A DNA stretch of 64,000 bases from Acidobacteriota bacterium (GTDB lineage: Bacteria > Acidobacteriota > Terriglobia > Acidiferrales > UBA7541), in contig JABCZJ010000002.1 in NCBI GenBank assembly GCA_013289715.1, positions 1 through 64,000 on the forward strand, read 5' to 3'. A program made the position numbers and the translations under genes. This document shows positions 34,935 through 44,019 of the stretch, piece after piece. The notes under the pieces were generated by a model. That model saw nothing but the letters and a program-made list of their open reading frames with translations. It was not told the origin of the DNA and did no database searches. Each line of letters starts with the position of its first letter. Position 1 is the first letter of the stretch.

Positions 34935-35740
34935 ACGCATCCGCCGAATCGTCATCAGCCCAAGCGCACGAAATCGAAATTCGCCACTGCGAATCGCTGG
35001 CCGAATACGAAACCTGCGTGCGCCTGGAAAAACAGATCTGGGGCGCGCACATCGCAGTGCCCTCGGCGATCTTCGTCGTCGCGCACCACACCGGCGGCCA
35101 AATCCTCGGCGCATACGATCGCGGCAAAATGGTCGGCATGACACTCGCGCTTGCCGGCACGCGCGGCGGAAAGCCGTTCCTGCACTCGCACATGACCGCC
35201 GTGCTCCCCGAATATCAGAATCTAGGTGTTGGCCGCCGCCTGAAATTCTTTCAGCGCCAGGATGCGCTGAAGCGCGACATTCGCCTGATCGAATGGACTT
35301 TCGATCCGCTGGAGTTGAAAAACGCGCATTTCAATTTCGTGCGCCTGGGCGCGATCGCCCGCCGCTACATTCCCAATTGCTACGGCGTTACCGAAAGCCC
35401 GTTGCACGCGGGGCTTCCCACCGACCGCCTGGTAGCGGAATGGTGGCTCGATTCCGACCGCGTGAAAAGCATCCTCGCCGAGAATCCGCTGCCGACTGCA
35501 GCCGGCACACAGACCATTTCGCTGCCTGCAAATCTTGGCACCGTGAAAGCCCAGGATCGCGAATCCGCCGCGCGCTTGCAGACCGCAACGCGCGATCACT
35601 TCCGCAAATTGCTGCATCAGGGTTTCATCGCGACGTCCGTCGAACGCCGCGGTGAAACCGTGCATTACATTCTGGAACCCGCCGCTTCCATCGCGGGCCT
35701 GCGTCTGCCAGAATATCGCCCGGAAGAATTCGAAGACTAA
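34931..35740 (+). CDS. GNAT-family acyltransferase (COG3375-like)
   Basis: A 269-residue predicted N-acyltransferase. The acetyl-CoA-binding region is visible as HMTAVLPEYQNLGVGRRLKF (the QxxGxG/A-type loop), preceded by KMVGMTLALAG and followed by IEWTFDPLELKNAHFN. The C-terminal 100 residues are specific to this subfamily. It lies between mazG (4-base overlap) and an N-acylamino-acid racemase-like gene (36-base gap). In Geobacillus a GNAT succinyltransferase works with N-succinylamino-acid racemase on D-amino acids, so an N-acylating role on amino acids is inferred here. Confidence 0.8.
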   Translation: MNASAESSSAQAHEIEIRHCESLAEYETCVRLEKQIWGAHIAVPSAIFVVAHHTGGQILGAYDRGKMVGMTLALAGTRGGKPFLHSHMTAVLPEYQNLGVGRRLKFFQRQDALKRDIRLIEWTFDPLELKNAHFNFVRLGAIARRYIPNCYGVTESPLHAGLPTDRLVAEWWLDSDRVKSILAENPLPTAAGTQTISLPANLGTVKAQDRESAARLQTATRDHFRKLLHQGFIATSVERRGETVHYILEPAASIAGLRLPEYRPEEFED

Positions 35741-35776
35741 ACGCGAGAAGCCGAAGCTCAAAGGCCCCCAGCCACC

Positions 35777-36883
35777 ATGCGCCTGCGTAAAATCACTCTG
35801 CGCGAAATCCATATGCAGTTGGTCGCGCCGTTCCAAACCAGTTTCGGCAAAACTTCGTTGCGTCGCATTCTGCTGCTCGAACTGGACGCCGATGGCACAA
35901 CAGGCTGGGGCGAATGCACCGCAGGCGAAGACCCCTATTATTCGTACGAAACCGTCGAAACAGCCTGGCACATCATCCGTGATTTTCTGTGGCCCATCGT
36001 TAAGTACAAGGAAATCGATTCTGCGGCCGAAGTCTGGGAGCTGCTCGCCCGCGTGCGCGGCCACAACATGGCCAAAGCCGCGCTGGAAACCGCCATCTGG
36101 GACGCCGAAGCCAAACAAAAAGGCCTTCCACTCGCGAAACTACTCGGCGGTACGCGCGACGAAATCTCCTCGGGCGTTTCCATCGGCATCCAGCCCGATA
36201 TCGCGACGCTGCTCGCCAAAGTGGAAAAAGAACTAGCCGCCGGCTACCAACGCATCAAAATAAAAATCAAACCGGGCAACGATGTGGCCCCCACGCGCGC
36301 GCTGCGTGAAAAATTCCCGCGCATGCGCCTGATGGTGGACGCCAACTCCGCCTATCGCCTGGAAGACGCGCAGCTGCTGAAGCAGCTCGACGCCTTCTAC
36401 CTGATCATGATCGAGCAACCGCTCGGCCACGACGACATCTACTCCCACGCCGCGCTCCAGCGCCAGCTCGATACGCCGATCTGCCTCGACGAATGCATCC
36501 ACGATATCGAGCACGCCCGCGCGGCCATCGAAATCGGTGCCTGCAAAATCATCAATATGAAACTGGGCCGCGTCGGAGGCCACACCCCAGCCCGCCGCAT
36601 CCACGATCTTTGCCAGCAGAAATCCGTCCCGGTGTGGTGCGGAGGAATGCTTGAATCCGGCATCGGCCGCGCGCACAACATCGCCATGTCCACGTTGCCG
36701 AATTTCACTCTGCCCGGCGACGTCTCCGCCAGCCGCCGCTACTGGACCGAAGACGTCATCGAGCCGGAAGTGGAAGTCACGCCGAAGGGCACGATAAAAG
36801 TTCCCAGCGCGCCCGGCATCGGTTACACGCCGCGCCTCGATCGCATCGAATCGCTCACCAAACGCTGCGAGGTGCTCGAATGA
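35777..36883 (+). CDS. enolase-superfamily N-acylamino-acid racemase / o-succinylbenzoate synthase
   Basis: A 368-residue muconate-lactonizing-subgroup enzyme of the NSAR/OSBS family. The catalytic Lys of the KxK motif is K163 (IKIKIKP), the opposing Lys is K262 (NMKLGRVGG), and metal ligands are D188 (DAN), E213 (IEQPL) and D238 (LDE). These match the positions in the Amycolatopsis racemase. Family members do menaquinone OSB synthesis, racemise N-acylamino acids, or both. No other men gene is present, while a GNAT acyltransferase is directly upstream and an exporter downstream, so racemisation is the better guess. The gene symbol menC is therefore not assigned. Confidence 0.87.
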   Translation: MRLRKITLREIHMQLVAPFQTSFGKTSLRRILLLELDADGTTGWGECTAGEDPYYSYETVETAWHIIRDFLWPIVKYKEIDSAAEVWELLARVRGHNMAKAALETAIWDAEAKQKGLPLAKLLGGTRDEISSGVSIGIQPDIATLLAKVEKELAAGYQRIKIKIKPGNDVAPTRALREKFPRMRLMVDANSAYRLEDAQLLKQLDAFYLIMIEQPLGHDDIYSHAALQRQLDTPICLDECIHDIEHARAAIEIGACKIINMKLGRVGGHTPARRIHDLCQQKSVPVWCGGMLESGIGRAHNIAMSTLPNFTLPGDVSASRRYWTEDVIEPEVEVTPKGTIKVPSAPGIGYTPRLDRIESLTKRCEVLE

Positions 36884-36905
36884 AGGCGAAAACCCGAGCC
36901 CGCGA

Positions 36906-37850
36906 GTGACCTCACCACTGGCCACCCCGTTGACGTCGCCCGCCACCACCACGTCGAACCCCGAACCGCCGCGTCCCCGCAAACTAACGCTCGCGTTCTG
37001 GCTGTTCATGATGCTCGTCCTCTGGTCCGGCAATTACGTCGCGGGAAAAATCGCCCTGCGCACGCTCGACCCGATCACTCTCACCTGCCTGCGCCTGCAA
37101 CTCGCCGCATTCATCATGTTGGCAATTTATTTCAGCAGGCGCGAACGTCAACCCCTGAAGCTCGCCGACGCGTGGCCCTTCCTCTATCTGGGTTTCCTCG
37201 GAGTCGTCGTCAATCAAGGCCTCTTCACCGTGGGGTTAAACTTCACCACATCCGACCATTCCGCCGTGATCATTGCCATCGGCCCGATCATCATTTTGCT
37301 TCTCGCGCGCGCCCTGAAACTGGAAGCCCTCACCACCGCGAAAATCACCGGCATGGCGATCTCGTTCGTCGGCGTCTACCTGCTCGAAACCGAGCACGGC
37401 TCTCCCGCGCATTCACCGCTCCTCGTCGGCGATATGATCACCTTCGGCGGCGTCATCGGCTTCTCCGCCTACGCCGTCCTGGGCAAAAGGGTAGCCGCGC
37501 AATACGACGCTATCGCCATGAACACTTTCAATTGCGTCGCCGCCGCGCTGCTGCTGCTGCCAATAACGATTCGCCAGGTCATCCATCTCGATTGGCACGC
37601 CGTAGCACCCAACGGCTGGCTCGGCATGATCTACATGGCGGCCGGCAGCTCGGTCGGCGCCTACACCATTTTTTACTGGGTGCTGCGCTACATGACGGCA
37701 TCGCGCGTCGGCGCCGTGAGCTACTTCCAACCAATCGTCGTAATCCTGCTCTCCGTGGCCTTTCTGGGTGAACGCCCGTCCCGCATGCTACTGGAAGGCA
37801 CCGCGCTGGTCCTGGTAGGCGTATTCCTGGCCGAACGCGGTAGATCCTGA
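36906..37850 (+). CDS. EamA/DMT-family transporter
   Basis: A 314-residue drug/metabolite-type carrier with ten predicted helices in two EamA repeats. The first starts at LAFWLFMMLVLWSGNYVAGK, the second at LLVGDMITFGGVIGFSAYAV, ending with VSYFQPIVVILLSVAFLGE, a motif characteristic of the family. The first 25 residues are Pro/Thr-rich and disordered. Start GTG 36906 lies 22 bases after the racemase stop, so it is probably the last gene of the mazG operon. Many DMT carriers export amino acids or metabolites, which fits the GNAT-racemase context, but the substrate is unknown. Confidence 0.85.
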   Translation: MTSPLATPLTSPATTTSNPEPPRPRKLTLAFWLFMMLVLWSGNYVAGKIALRTLDPITLTCLRLQLAAFIMLAIYFSRRERQPLKLADAWPFLYLGFLGVVVNQGLFTVGLNFTTSDHSAVIIAIGPIIILLLARALKLEALTTAKITGMAISFVGVYLLETEHGSPAHSPLLVGDMITFGGVIGFSAYAVLGKRVAAQYDAIAMNTFNCVAAALLLLPITIRQVIHLDWHAVAPNGWLGMIYMAAGSSVGAYTIFYWVLRYMTASRVGAVSYFQPIVVILLSVAFLGERPSRMLLEGTALVLVGVFLAERGRS

Positions 37851-38087
37851 ACCCCCGCACCTCCGGCGGACCTGTCCGCAATTTCCACCGAAACTTTTTC
37901 GAACCAGCCGTGTTGTACCGGACGAGGGCAGGCGTGCGAGTTTCGCTGCGTGCGTGGTTGGCTGAAGGTGAAAGACTTAACCAAGTTGCAACCAACCATG
38001 CTCCATGCGAGTCCAATTGATGTAGAATGGCTTTGGCGTTCCGGCCGCCCGCACCGCTTCGGATGCAGTTGGGTGGAGGTACCAAAC

Positions 38088-39854
38088 ATGAATAGGTCCG
38101 CTAGTCTGAAGTTTCTTTTCACTGCAGTCGCTTCAATGGCGCTGCTTTGCGCGCCGGCTGCGTTTGCGCAGCGTGGTGGTGGTGGTCACGGTGGTGGTGG
38201 GGGCGGAGGCTTCCACGGCGGCGGTGGCGGAGGCGGTGGTGCCCATTACGGCGGCGGAGGCGGCGGCAGCTACCATGGCAGCGCTCCGTCTTCCGGCGGT
38301 GCTCGCTACGGCGGAGGGGGCTACGGGGGCTACCGCGGCGGAGCCTATGGCGGCTATCGCGGCAGCGCGAACCGTTACTCCAGTTCGCCCAATCATTATT
38401 CCAGTTCTGCAGCCGGCCGCCCGTACGGCGCGATCGGTGGCCGCACCGGCAATTCCTATAGTGCGGGCAACCGCGCGGGCGTAACGCCTCCTTCGAGTGC
38501 GCGCTTCGGCTCCTCGGCGTCAGCAGCCAATCGTGGCTCGTCCGCCTCGTCGAACTTCGGCCGCAGCGGTCCCGCGAATTCCGCGTCCGGATCGACTGCG
38601 CGCGGCGGCACGGGTACGAATTCCAGCACGTACGCGAACTCCCGTGGTGCCTCGCCTGCAACGAACACAGGCGGCGCGCATAATTCCACTTCACTTTCCG
38701 CTGCCACGACGAACCGCAGCACGAGCAATTCGCTCTCTGCGTCTTCACGCGGCGCTTCAAGCGTTTCTACCAGCCGCGCAGTCTCAAACATCGAAAATTC
38801 TCATTTCAACAGTTCGGCGACGTCCAGATCAGCTTCCGCCGGCGGTCGCTCCTCCACGTCACATTTCAGCAACACCACCCTCACCAGCGCCCACTTTGGT
38901 TCCGCAGGCTCGATGAGCGCTCCACATCTCGGCGGCGCGCTGAACGTGCACGGCTCTTCGTCGAGTTTCGCAGGCGGCCACTCGTTCGCAAGCAACTCCG
39001 TGGGATTCCACGGGAATAGCTTCGGCGGAGGCTTCCACGGGAACGGAATTAACAGCGGCTTCGGCTGGCATGGTGGTGGCTGGGGTGGTGGGTGGCATGG
39101 CGGCTGGGGCGGTTGGGGTTGGCGCGGCGGCTGGGGATGCTGCGGGTTTGGTTGGGGCTGGGGTTGGGGCGGCTTCGGCTGGGGTTGGGGCTGGGGCGGC
39201 TTCTGGGGTCCTGGCTGGGGTTGGGGCTGGCCCGGGTATAGCATCGGCTACTACCCTTGGGGTTGGCCGGGCTACTATGGTGATCCTGGCTACAGCATCG
39301 GGTACGGCGACAATGGAAATTACTCCAGTTCGGACAACGGTCCGGTGGACAATAATTCCGGAAACTACAACGCCGGCCCTGTGGCGCCAGCGCCAGACAA
39401 TTCAGGCGGCATAGCGGAACCGGAACCTTCGCCGAACGACAATCCGGTTACCGGAAACGTCTCATCGTCTCGGCCGACCGTGCTGCTCTATCTGAAGGAC
39501 GGCACGACCTACGCCGCGAGCGATTACTGGCTCCAGGACGGCGAGTTGCACTACACCGTCAACTACGGCGGCGAAGGCACGCTGAACATGGACGAGCTAG
39601 ACCTGCAGCGCACGGTGAACGAAAACGCGCGCCGCGGCGTCAACTTCTCGCTGCATCCGAATCCAGCCAGCGCGAACCCTCAGCCCAGCTCGAACGGGAA
39701 TCCGGCCAGCGGTTCGTCCAGCGACCAGAGCAATCACTATCGCACGCCGCAGTACGGCAACGGCAATCGCAACAGCGCAGCACCGGCCGCGACGCCCACT
39801 CCCTCGTCCGCGCCGCCAGTGCCGCAAACGCAAACAACGTCGCAAACGCTATAA
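38088..39854 (+). CDS. secreted Gly/Ser/Trp-rich protein
   Basis: A 588-residue exported protein of low complexity. The signal peptide (LKFLFTAVASMALLCAPAAF) leads into a Gly/His/Tyr-rich block to about residue 100. A Ser/Asn/Thr/Ala-rich block of some 200 residues follows, then a Trp/Gly block near 330-400 with runs such as GWGWGWGGFGWGWGWGGFWG. The C-terminal part has a small folded module, TVLLYLKDGTTYAASDYW and GTLNMDELDLQRTV, before a Pro/Gln/Ser tail. ATG 38088 follows GGAGG by eight bases. A structural, surface or matrix role is plausible but unproven. A strong terminator follows. Confidence 0.82.
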   Translation: MNRSASLKFLFTAVASMALLCAPAAFAQRGGGGHGGGGGGGFHGGGGGGGGAHYGGGGGGSYHGSAPSSGGARYGGGGYGGYRGGAYGGYRGSANRYSSSPNHYSSSAAGRPYGAIGGRTGNSYSAGNRAGVTPPSSARFGSSASAANRGSSASSNFGRSGPANSASGSTARGGTGTNSSTYANSRGASPATNTGGAHNSTSLSAATTNRSTSNSLSASSRGASSVSTSRAVSNIENSHFNSSATSRSASAGGRSSTSHFSNTTLTSAHFGSAGSMSAPHLGGALNVHGSSSSFAGGHSFASNSVGFHGNSFGGGFHGNGINSGFGWHGGGWGGGWHGGWGGWGWRGGWGCCGFGWGWGWGGFGWGWGWGGFWGPGWGWGWPGYSIGYYPWGWPGYYGDPGYSIGYGDNGNYSSSDNGPVDNNSGNYNAGPVAPAPDNSGGIAEPEPSPNDNPVTGNVSSSRPTVLLYLKDGTTYAASDYWLQDGELHYTVNYGGEGTLNMDELDLQRTVNENARRGVNFSLHPNPASANPQPSSNGNPASGSSSDQSNHYRTPQYGNGNRNSAAPAATPTPSSAPPVPQTQTTSQTL

Positions 39855-39872
39855 CCACGATTCAGCTTTCAG

Positions 39873-39918
39873 GGCCGCGGCAGGCCAACACCTATATCCT
39901 GCCGCGGCCTTTGTTTTT
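39873..39918 (+). terminator. rho-independent terminator of the Gly/Trp-rich gene
   Basis: GGCCGCGGCAGG (39873-39884) pairs perfectly with CCTGCCGCGGCC (39898-39909) and is followed by TTTGTTTTT. It begins 18 bases after the stop codon. Confidence 0.85.
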
Positions 39919-40508
39919 GATCTTATCTTCGACCTTGCCTTTGTAGCGGCCGCCTGCTTTTGCTTTTTACGCGGTATTGACTTGGATTTTCTCTGCGAAC
40001 TTTGCGAACCTATCTCTGCGCACTCTGCGCTAAATCTTTAGCGTCAACTCCGCGAAAAAGTACAGGTCCCACATTCATCGCAACGGCCAGCTATTTTACA
40101 GACGCGCGTCCATGCTACCGTCGTGCGTGAACCAGAAAACGCAAATCGAAATTGATTCTCACGCACGCCCAAAGCGTCGCGCAAAACCCAGCCACGGCGA
40201 CCATTCCGCCACATTTCGAATCGGCCAGTCCGCGATTAGAATTCGTCGCAACCCACTGAATCAAAACCAGCAAACTTTTTCTAATCGATGGAAAATTGCG
40301 CGTTTCCGTGCACCATTTGTGCGTCACAAATCACAAGTCACGATTCCCCGGCCCGTTGCCCCTAATCGCTACCCAAGTACCAGAATTTCAACGAACCGCT
40401 TCAAAACAAATGACTGCACTTTTTCGAATCGCTACTTTTTCGGCCTGTTTTCCTCGTCACGATCCGCGAATCACAAATCGCGATTCGCGGCTTCTCCCTA
40501 AAAACAAG
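39919..40508. other. long non-coding stretch with dispersed repeat copy 2
   Basis: No gene found. The 17-base repeat shared with 29758-29774 lies at 39945-39961, followed by TCTCTGCG-type runs to about 40035. From 40130 to 40500 there are several near-repeats of CGAATCGCTA, AATCACAA and TTTTCTAATCG-like words, suggesting an eroded repeat cluster. Confidence 0.5.
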
Positions 40509-40542
40509 AATGGCGCCGCAACCCTTCGGTTGCAGCGCCATT
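40509..40542. terminator. bidirectional terminator behind bactofilin
   Basis: AATGGCGC-c-GCAACC (40509-40523) pairs with GGTTGC-a-GCGCCATT (40528-40542) around CTTC. The minus strand continues into CTTGTTTTT and the plus strand has TTTT. It lies about 70 bases behind the bactofilin stop. Confidence 0.75.
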
Positions 40543-40610
40543 TTGAATTCTGCCCGCTCCGCCACGGCCTGTCTTGGCTATCCGTCTGCGGCCGGGGTTG
40601 GGAATTTGGC

Positions 40611-41141
40611 CTACGAGTTGCTGCCGACGCCCGCCCCCACCGGCTCCAGTTCCGCCGATGCTTGCTTGTGCGACTTGCCGCGCTCGATCTCGATTTGCCC
40701 CTTCAAGTACGCGCCATCCTCGATCAACACCCGGCCGCCGGTGATATTGCCGATTACCGAGCCATCTTTCTTCACCTCAATGCGATCTTCCGCAAACAGG
40801 TTGCCGCGCACTTTGCCATACACGATCACTTCCCGTGCATGCACATCCGAAACAATTTCGCCGTTCTGTCCGACGGTAAGGCGCTGGCCCTTCAGCGAAA
40901 TCGGGCCCTCCACCTTGCCGTCAATCTGCAAATCTTCCTCGCCCGAGATCTGGCCCTTGACGGTCAGCCCCGGTCCCAAGGTCGCCAGGTTGCGCGCCGT
41001 AGGAGCGCTGGAGCGATAAGTCTGCGACGCTGCCGGAGCGGAATTGGCGTTAAAGTTGGACGACGATTGCGCTGGTGGATAAGCTGCCGGTTGTGCCGGG
41101 CCTGGGTTAGGAGAATCGGACTGCTTGCTGTTGCTCCACAT
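40611..41141 (-). CDS. bactofilin (polymer-forming cytoskeletal protein)
   Basis: A 176-residue bactofilin, a self-assembling beta-helix protein that organises cell shape or envelope sites. The N-terminal 55 residues are Pro/Ser/Ala/Asn-rich and disordered. The beta-helical core reads from LGPGLTVKGQISGEEDLQID through GKVEGPISLKGQRLTVG, REVIVYGKVRGNLFAEDRIE and GNITGGRVLIEDGAYLKGQI. The tail is short. ATG 41141 follows GGAGG. No peptidoglycan hydrolase or ParA partner lies next to it. Confidence 0.9.
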   Translation of the reverse strand: MWSNSKQSDSPNPGPAQPAAYPPAQSSSNFNANSAPAASQTYRSSAPTARNLATLGPGLTVKGQISGEEDLQIDGKVEGPISLKGQRLTVGQNGEIVSDVHAREVIVYGKVRGNLFAEDRIEVKKDGSVIGNITGGRVLIEDGAYLKGQIEIERGKSHKQASAELEPVGAGVGSNS

Positions 41142-41572
41142 ATTCCCTCCGGGTTATGGTTCCAAGTCGTCGCTAGGTACTGTGAGACGCTGAAATCAAT
41201 GTATGCGCGCGCAGCGAGGCGAGCAATCGCAATTGGAACGCGAGTTGTTCGCAATGCCACTGTACGCAAGGACAGGGAGAACCGGGCGAAACGTGAGCGT
41301 CCGATTCCGCGCAGTGCATCCCATCTTCGAACATCGCGTCGCGGGCCAAGAGTTTGCGCGGCAGCGGCGTTCCGTAAAACATGAATCGGTTCCGTTGGCG
41401 CCGAACTTCAGTTCCGCCATCAAGTTCGCAAAAGAAGGGCATTTAGCGGTAAAACAAGCGCATTTGGTCGCGTCGCAGATAACTTGTACGCTTAGTCCTC
41501 GCACCCGCTAGAACTTGTGCTGCTTGGCGTGGGGATTGCACTGTGTAAGGCTGATTGCTCGCGGAGGAAATG
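41142..41572. other. intergenic region upstream of the orphan permease
   Basis: 431 bases. Two overlapping minus-strand frames (41173-41442 and 41196-41504) are Cys-rich but show no recognisable domain and no SD; I do not call them genes. SD GGAGG at 41563-41567 serves the permease. Confidence 0.45.
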
Positions 41573-44011
41573 ATGGGTGCTTTGTGGCAGGATGTGCGCT
41601 ACGCGCTACGCGTGTTACTGAAATCGCCGGGCTTCACCGCCACGGCGATCCTCACGCTTGCGCTGGGCATCGGCGCCAATAGCACCATCTTCAGTTGGAT
41701 CAACTCCACTCTGTTGAATCCGATACCCGGCGCGGCGAACACCGGCAACATTCTCGCCTTCACCTCTGGTGGAGATTCGCGCAATCCCATTCCGTTTTCC
41801 TATCCCGACTTCCTCGATCTGCGCGAGCGCAGCAAAAGTTTTTTTGCGCTCACGGCTTTCTCCATCGAACCCATGAACCTGACGGGCAAAGCCAGACCTG
41901 AACGCATCTGGGGCTCGCTGGTTTCCGCGAACTACTTCGATTTTCTGGGCGTGCGTCCCATTCTCGGACGCGGGTTTCTGCAGTCCGAAGACACCGCGCC
42001 GGGCGGCGCTCCCGTGGTCGTCATCAGCTATCGCATGTGGCAGCTGCGTTACGCCGGCGAGCGCTCGGTGATCGGCCGCATGCTGCAAATCAACGAGCAC
42101 CCCTATCGCATCGTCGGAGTCGCGCCGCCTGTCTTTCAGGGAACCCAGACCGGGCTGCGCAGCGAGCTTTGGCTGCCCATCATGATGGCGCCGCAAATTA
42201 TGCCCAACTCGGATCGGCTGCACGATCGCGACAGTACCTGGGCCGTAACGCTGGGCCGTCTCGCGCCCGGCGTCTTGCCGGACCAGGCGCAGTCGGAAAT
42301 GAACCTGCTAATGAAGCAGCTTGTGTCGCAATTTCCCAAAGAACATCAAGGTGAAAATGTCGTCACGCTGTACCCGATGTGGCGCGCACCGTTCGGAGCC
42401 AATGGCTACCTGTACGTGCTGCTGCCGATGCTGATGGCTATCGCCGGGGCGGTGTTACTGCTTGCGTGCGCCAACGTTGCGAATCTGCTGCTGGTGCGCT
42501 CAGTCGCGCGGCGACGCGAAATCGCGATTCGGCTTTCCATCGGCGCCAGCCGCTGGCGGTTGGTCCGCCAACTGCTCATCGAAAGCCTGATCCTGGCGCT
42601 TGCCGGCGGTGGCGTCGCGATGCTCATCACCATATGGACCGCGGGCACATTTTCCCAATTCATTCCGCCCACGAATATTCCTGTGGCTATGGATATTCAC
42701 GCTGATTACCGCGTGCTTCTCGCGACCATGCTGCTTTCCCTTTTCACCGGGATTATTTTCGGTGTGCTACCTGCGTGGCGCGCTTCCGACCTTGCGCCTA
42801 TTGCCGTCTTGAAAGAGGATTCGGGCAGCGTTTCGGGCGGACTGCATCGCGCGCGTCTGGCGAGTATTCTGGTCGTCGCGCAGATTTCGCTCTCGCTCTT
42901 CCTGCTGGTTTGCGCCGGTCTGTTCATTCGCAGTTTTCGCGCCGCCCAGACGTTGAACCCCGGCTTCAATCCGGATCACGTGCTCCTGGCTTCCTACAGT
43001 CTTTTCCCGTCGGGCTATAACCGCGATTCCGGCGTGCAATTCCATCGTCAGTTGCTGGATAAAATTGCGGCGCTGCCCGGCGTGCAATCGGTTTCCATTG
43101 CGGACTGGGTGCCGCTCGGCTATAGCTGGGACGTCACCACCACGAACCCCGAAGGCTACGTTCCACAGCCCCATGAGTCCATGAATATTGCTACGGCCGC
43201 GGTCGGTCCGAATTACATGCGAACCATGCAGATTCCGCTTGTAGGCGGCCGCGATTTCAGCGAGCAGGACACGGCAACTTCGCAGCCCGTCGCGGTCGTC
43301 AACGAAGCTTTCGTGCATCGCTATTGGCCCAATCGAGAAGGCGTGGGCAAGCGCGTGCAAGCGCAAGGCGAGTGGCGCACCATCGTCGGCGTGACGCGCA
43401 ACGCCAGCTATTTCTCGCTGCGCGAAAATTCGCTGCCCTTTATTTATTTGCCCGTGCTGCAGGGGTATCAGGACGAGGTGGCGATTCACGCGCGCGTTAC
43501 CGGCGACCCGCTGCGCTACACTGCCGCCGTGGAAAAAGCGGTGCACGAACTGAACGCCAATCTGCCGGTGTACGATGAATCCACGCTGGCATCGCGCGTA
43601 CAAGTGGCCAGCACGGGGCAGCGCATCGCCGGCACATTCGTCGGTGCTTTCGGTTTGCTGGCGCTGGTGCTTGCGGCGGTGGGAATTTACGGCGTCATCG
43701 CGTACACCACGCGCCAGCGCACGCACGAGATCGGTTTGCGCATGGCTTTGGGCGCGCAGTCCACGGATGTGTTTCGCATGGTGCTGGGCAACGGCCTGCG
43801 CTTGATCCTCACGGGCCTGGCCTGCGGACTGGTGTTATCGCTCGCGCTGACTCGTTTTCTGCGCACGGTGCTGTTCGGCGTGGGCGCCACCGACGCGATC
43901 ACCTTTGCCGCCGTCGGTCTGCTGCTCAGCGCCGTCGCCCTGCTGGCCTGCTACATTCCCGCGCGCCGCGCCATGCGTGTGGATCCCATGGTCGCTCTGC
44001 GTTACGAGTAA
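41573..44011 (+). CDS. ADOP-type orphan MacB/FtsX permease
   Basis: An 812-residue permease built from two FtsX/MacB units, the layout called acidobacterial duplicated orphan permease. The first unit starts with WQDVRYALRVLLKSPGFTAT and has a periplasmic MacB_PCD domain before membrane spans near LMAIAGAVLLLACANVANLL, LILALAGGGVAMLITIW and ATMLLSLFTGIIFGVLPAW. A second periplasmic domain and closing spans (GAFGLLALVLAAVGIYGVIA and AVGLLLSAVALLACYIP) follow. No ATPase gene is adjacent, hence orphan. Start ATG 41573 is five bases after GGAGG; ATG 41570 is the alternative. Transported substrate unknown. It is convergent with the next gene, only eight bases away. Confidence 0.9.
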   Translation: MGALWQDVRYALRVLLKSPGFTATAILTLALGIGANSTIFSWINSTLLNPIPGAANTGNILAFTSGGDSRNPIPFSYPDFLDLRERSKSFFALTAFSIEPMNLTGKARPERIWGSLVSANYFDFLGVRPILGRGFLQSEDTAPGGAPVVVISYRMWQLRYAGERSVIGRMLQINEHPYRIVGVAPPVFQGTQTGLRSELWLPIMMAPQIMPNSDRLHDRDSTWAVTLGRLAPGVLPDQAQSEMNLLMKQLVSQFPKEHQGENVVTLYPMWRAPFGANGYLYVLLPMLMAIAGAVLLLACANVANLLLVRSVARRREIAIRLSIGASRWRLVRQLLIESLILALAGGGVAMLITIWTAGTFSQFIPPTNIPVAMDIHADYRVLLATMLLSLFTGIIFGVLPAWRASDLAPIAVLKEDSGSVSGGLHRARLASILVVAQISLSLFLLVCAGLFIRSFRAAQTLNPGFNPDHVLLASYSLFPSGYNRDSGVQFHRQLLDKIAALPGVQSVSIADWVPLGYSWDVTTTNPEGYVPQPHESMNIATAAVGPNYMRTMQIPLVGGRDFSEQDTATSQPVAVVNEAFVHRYWPNREGVGKRVQAQGEWRTIVGVTRNASYFSLRENSLPFIYLPVLQGYQDEVAIHARVTGDPLRYTAAVEKAVHELNANLPVYDESTLASRVQVASTGQRIAGTFVGAFGLLALVLAAVGIYGVIAYTTRQRTHEIGLRMALGAQSTDVFRMVLGNGLRLILTGLACGLVLSLALTRFLRTVLFGVGATDAITFAAVGLLLSAVALLACYIPARRAMRVDPMVALRYE

Positions 44012-44019
44012 CCCTCGCC

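Noticed and set aside
41173..41442. 89-codon Cys-rich minus-strand frame upstream of the orphan permease
   Set aside because: No SD or domain, and another overlapping frame is equally open.
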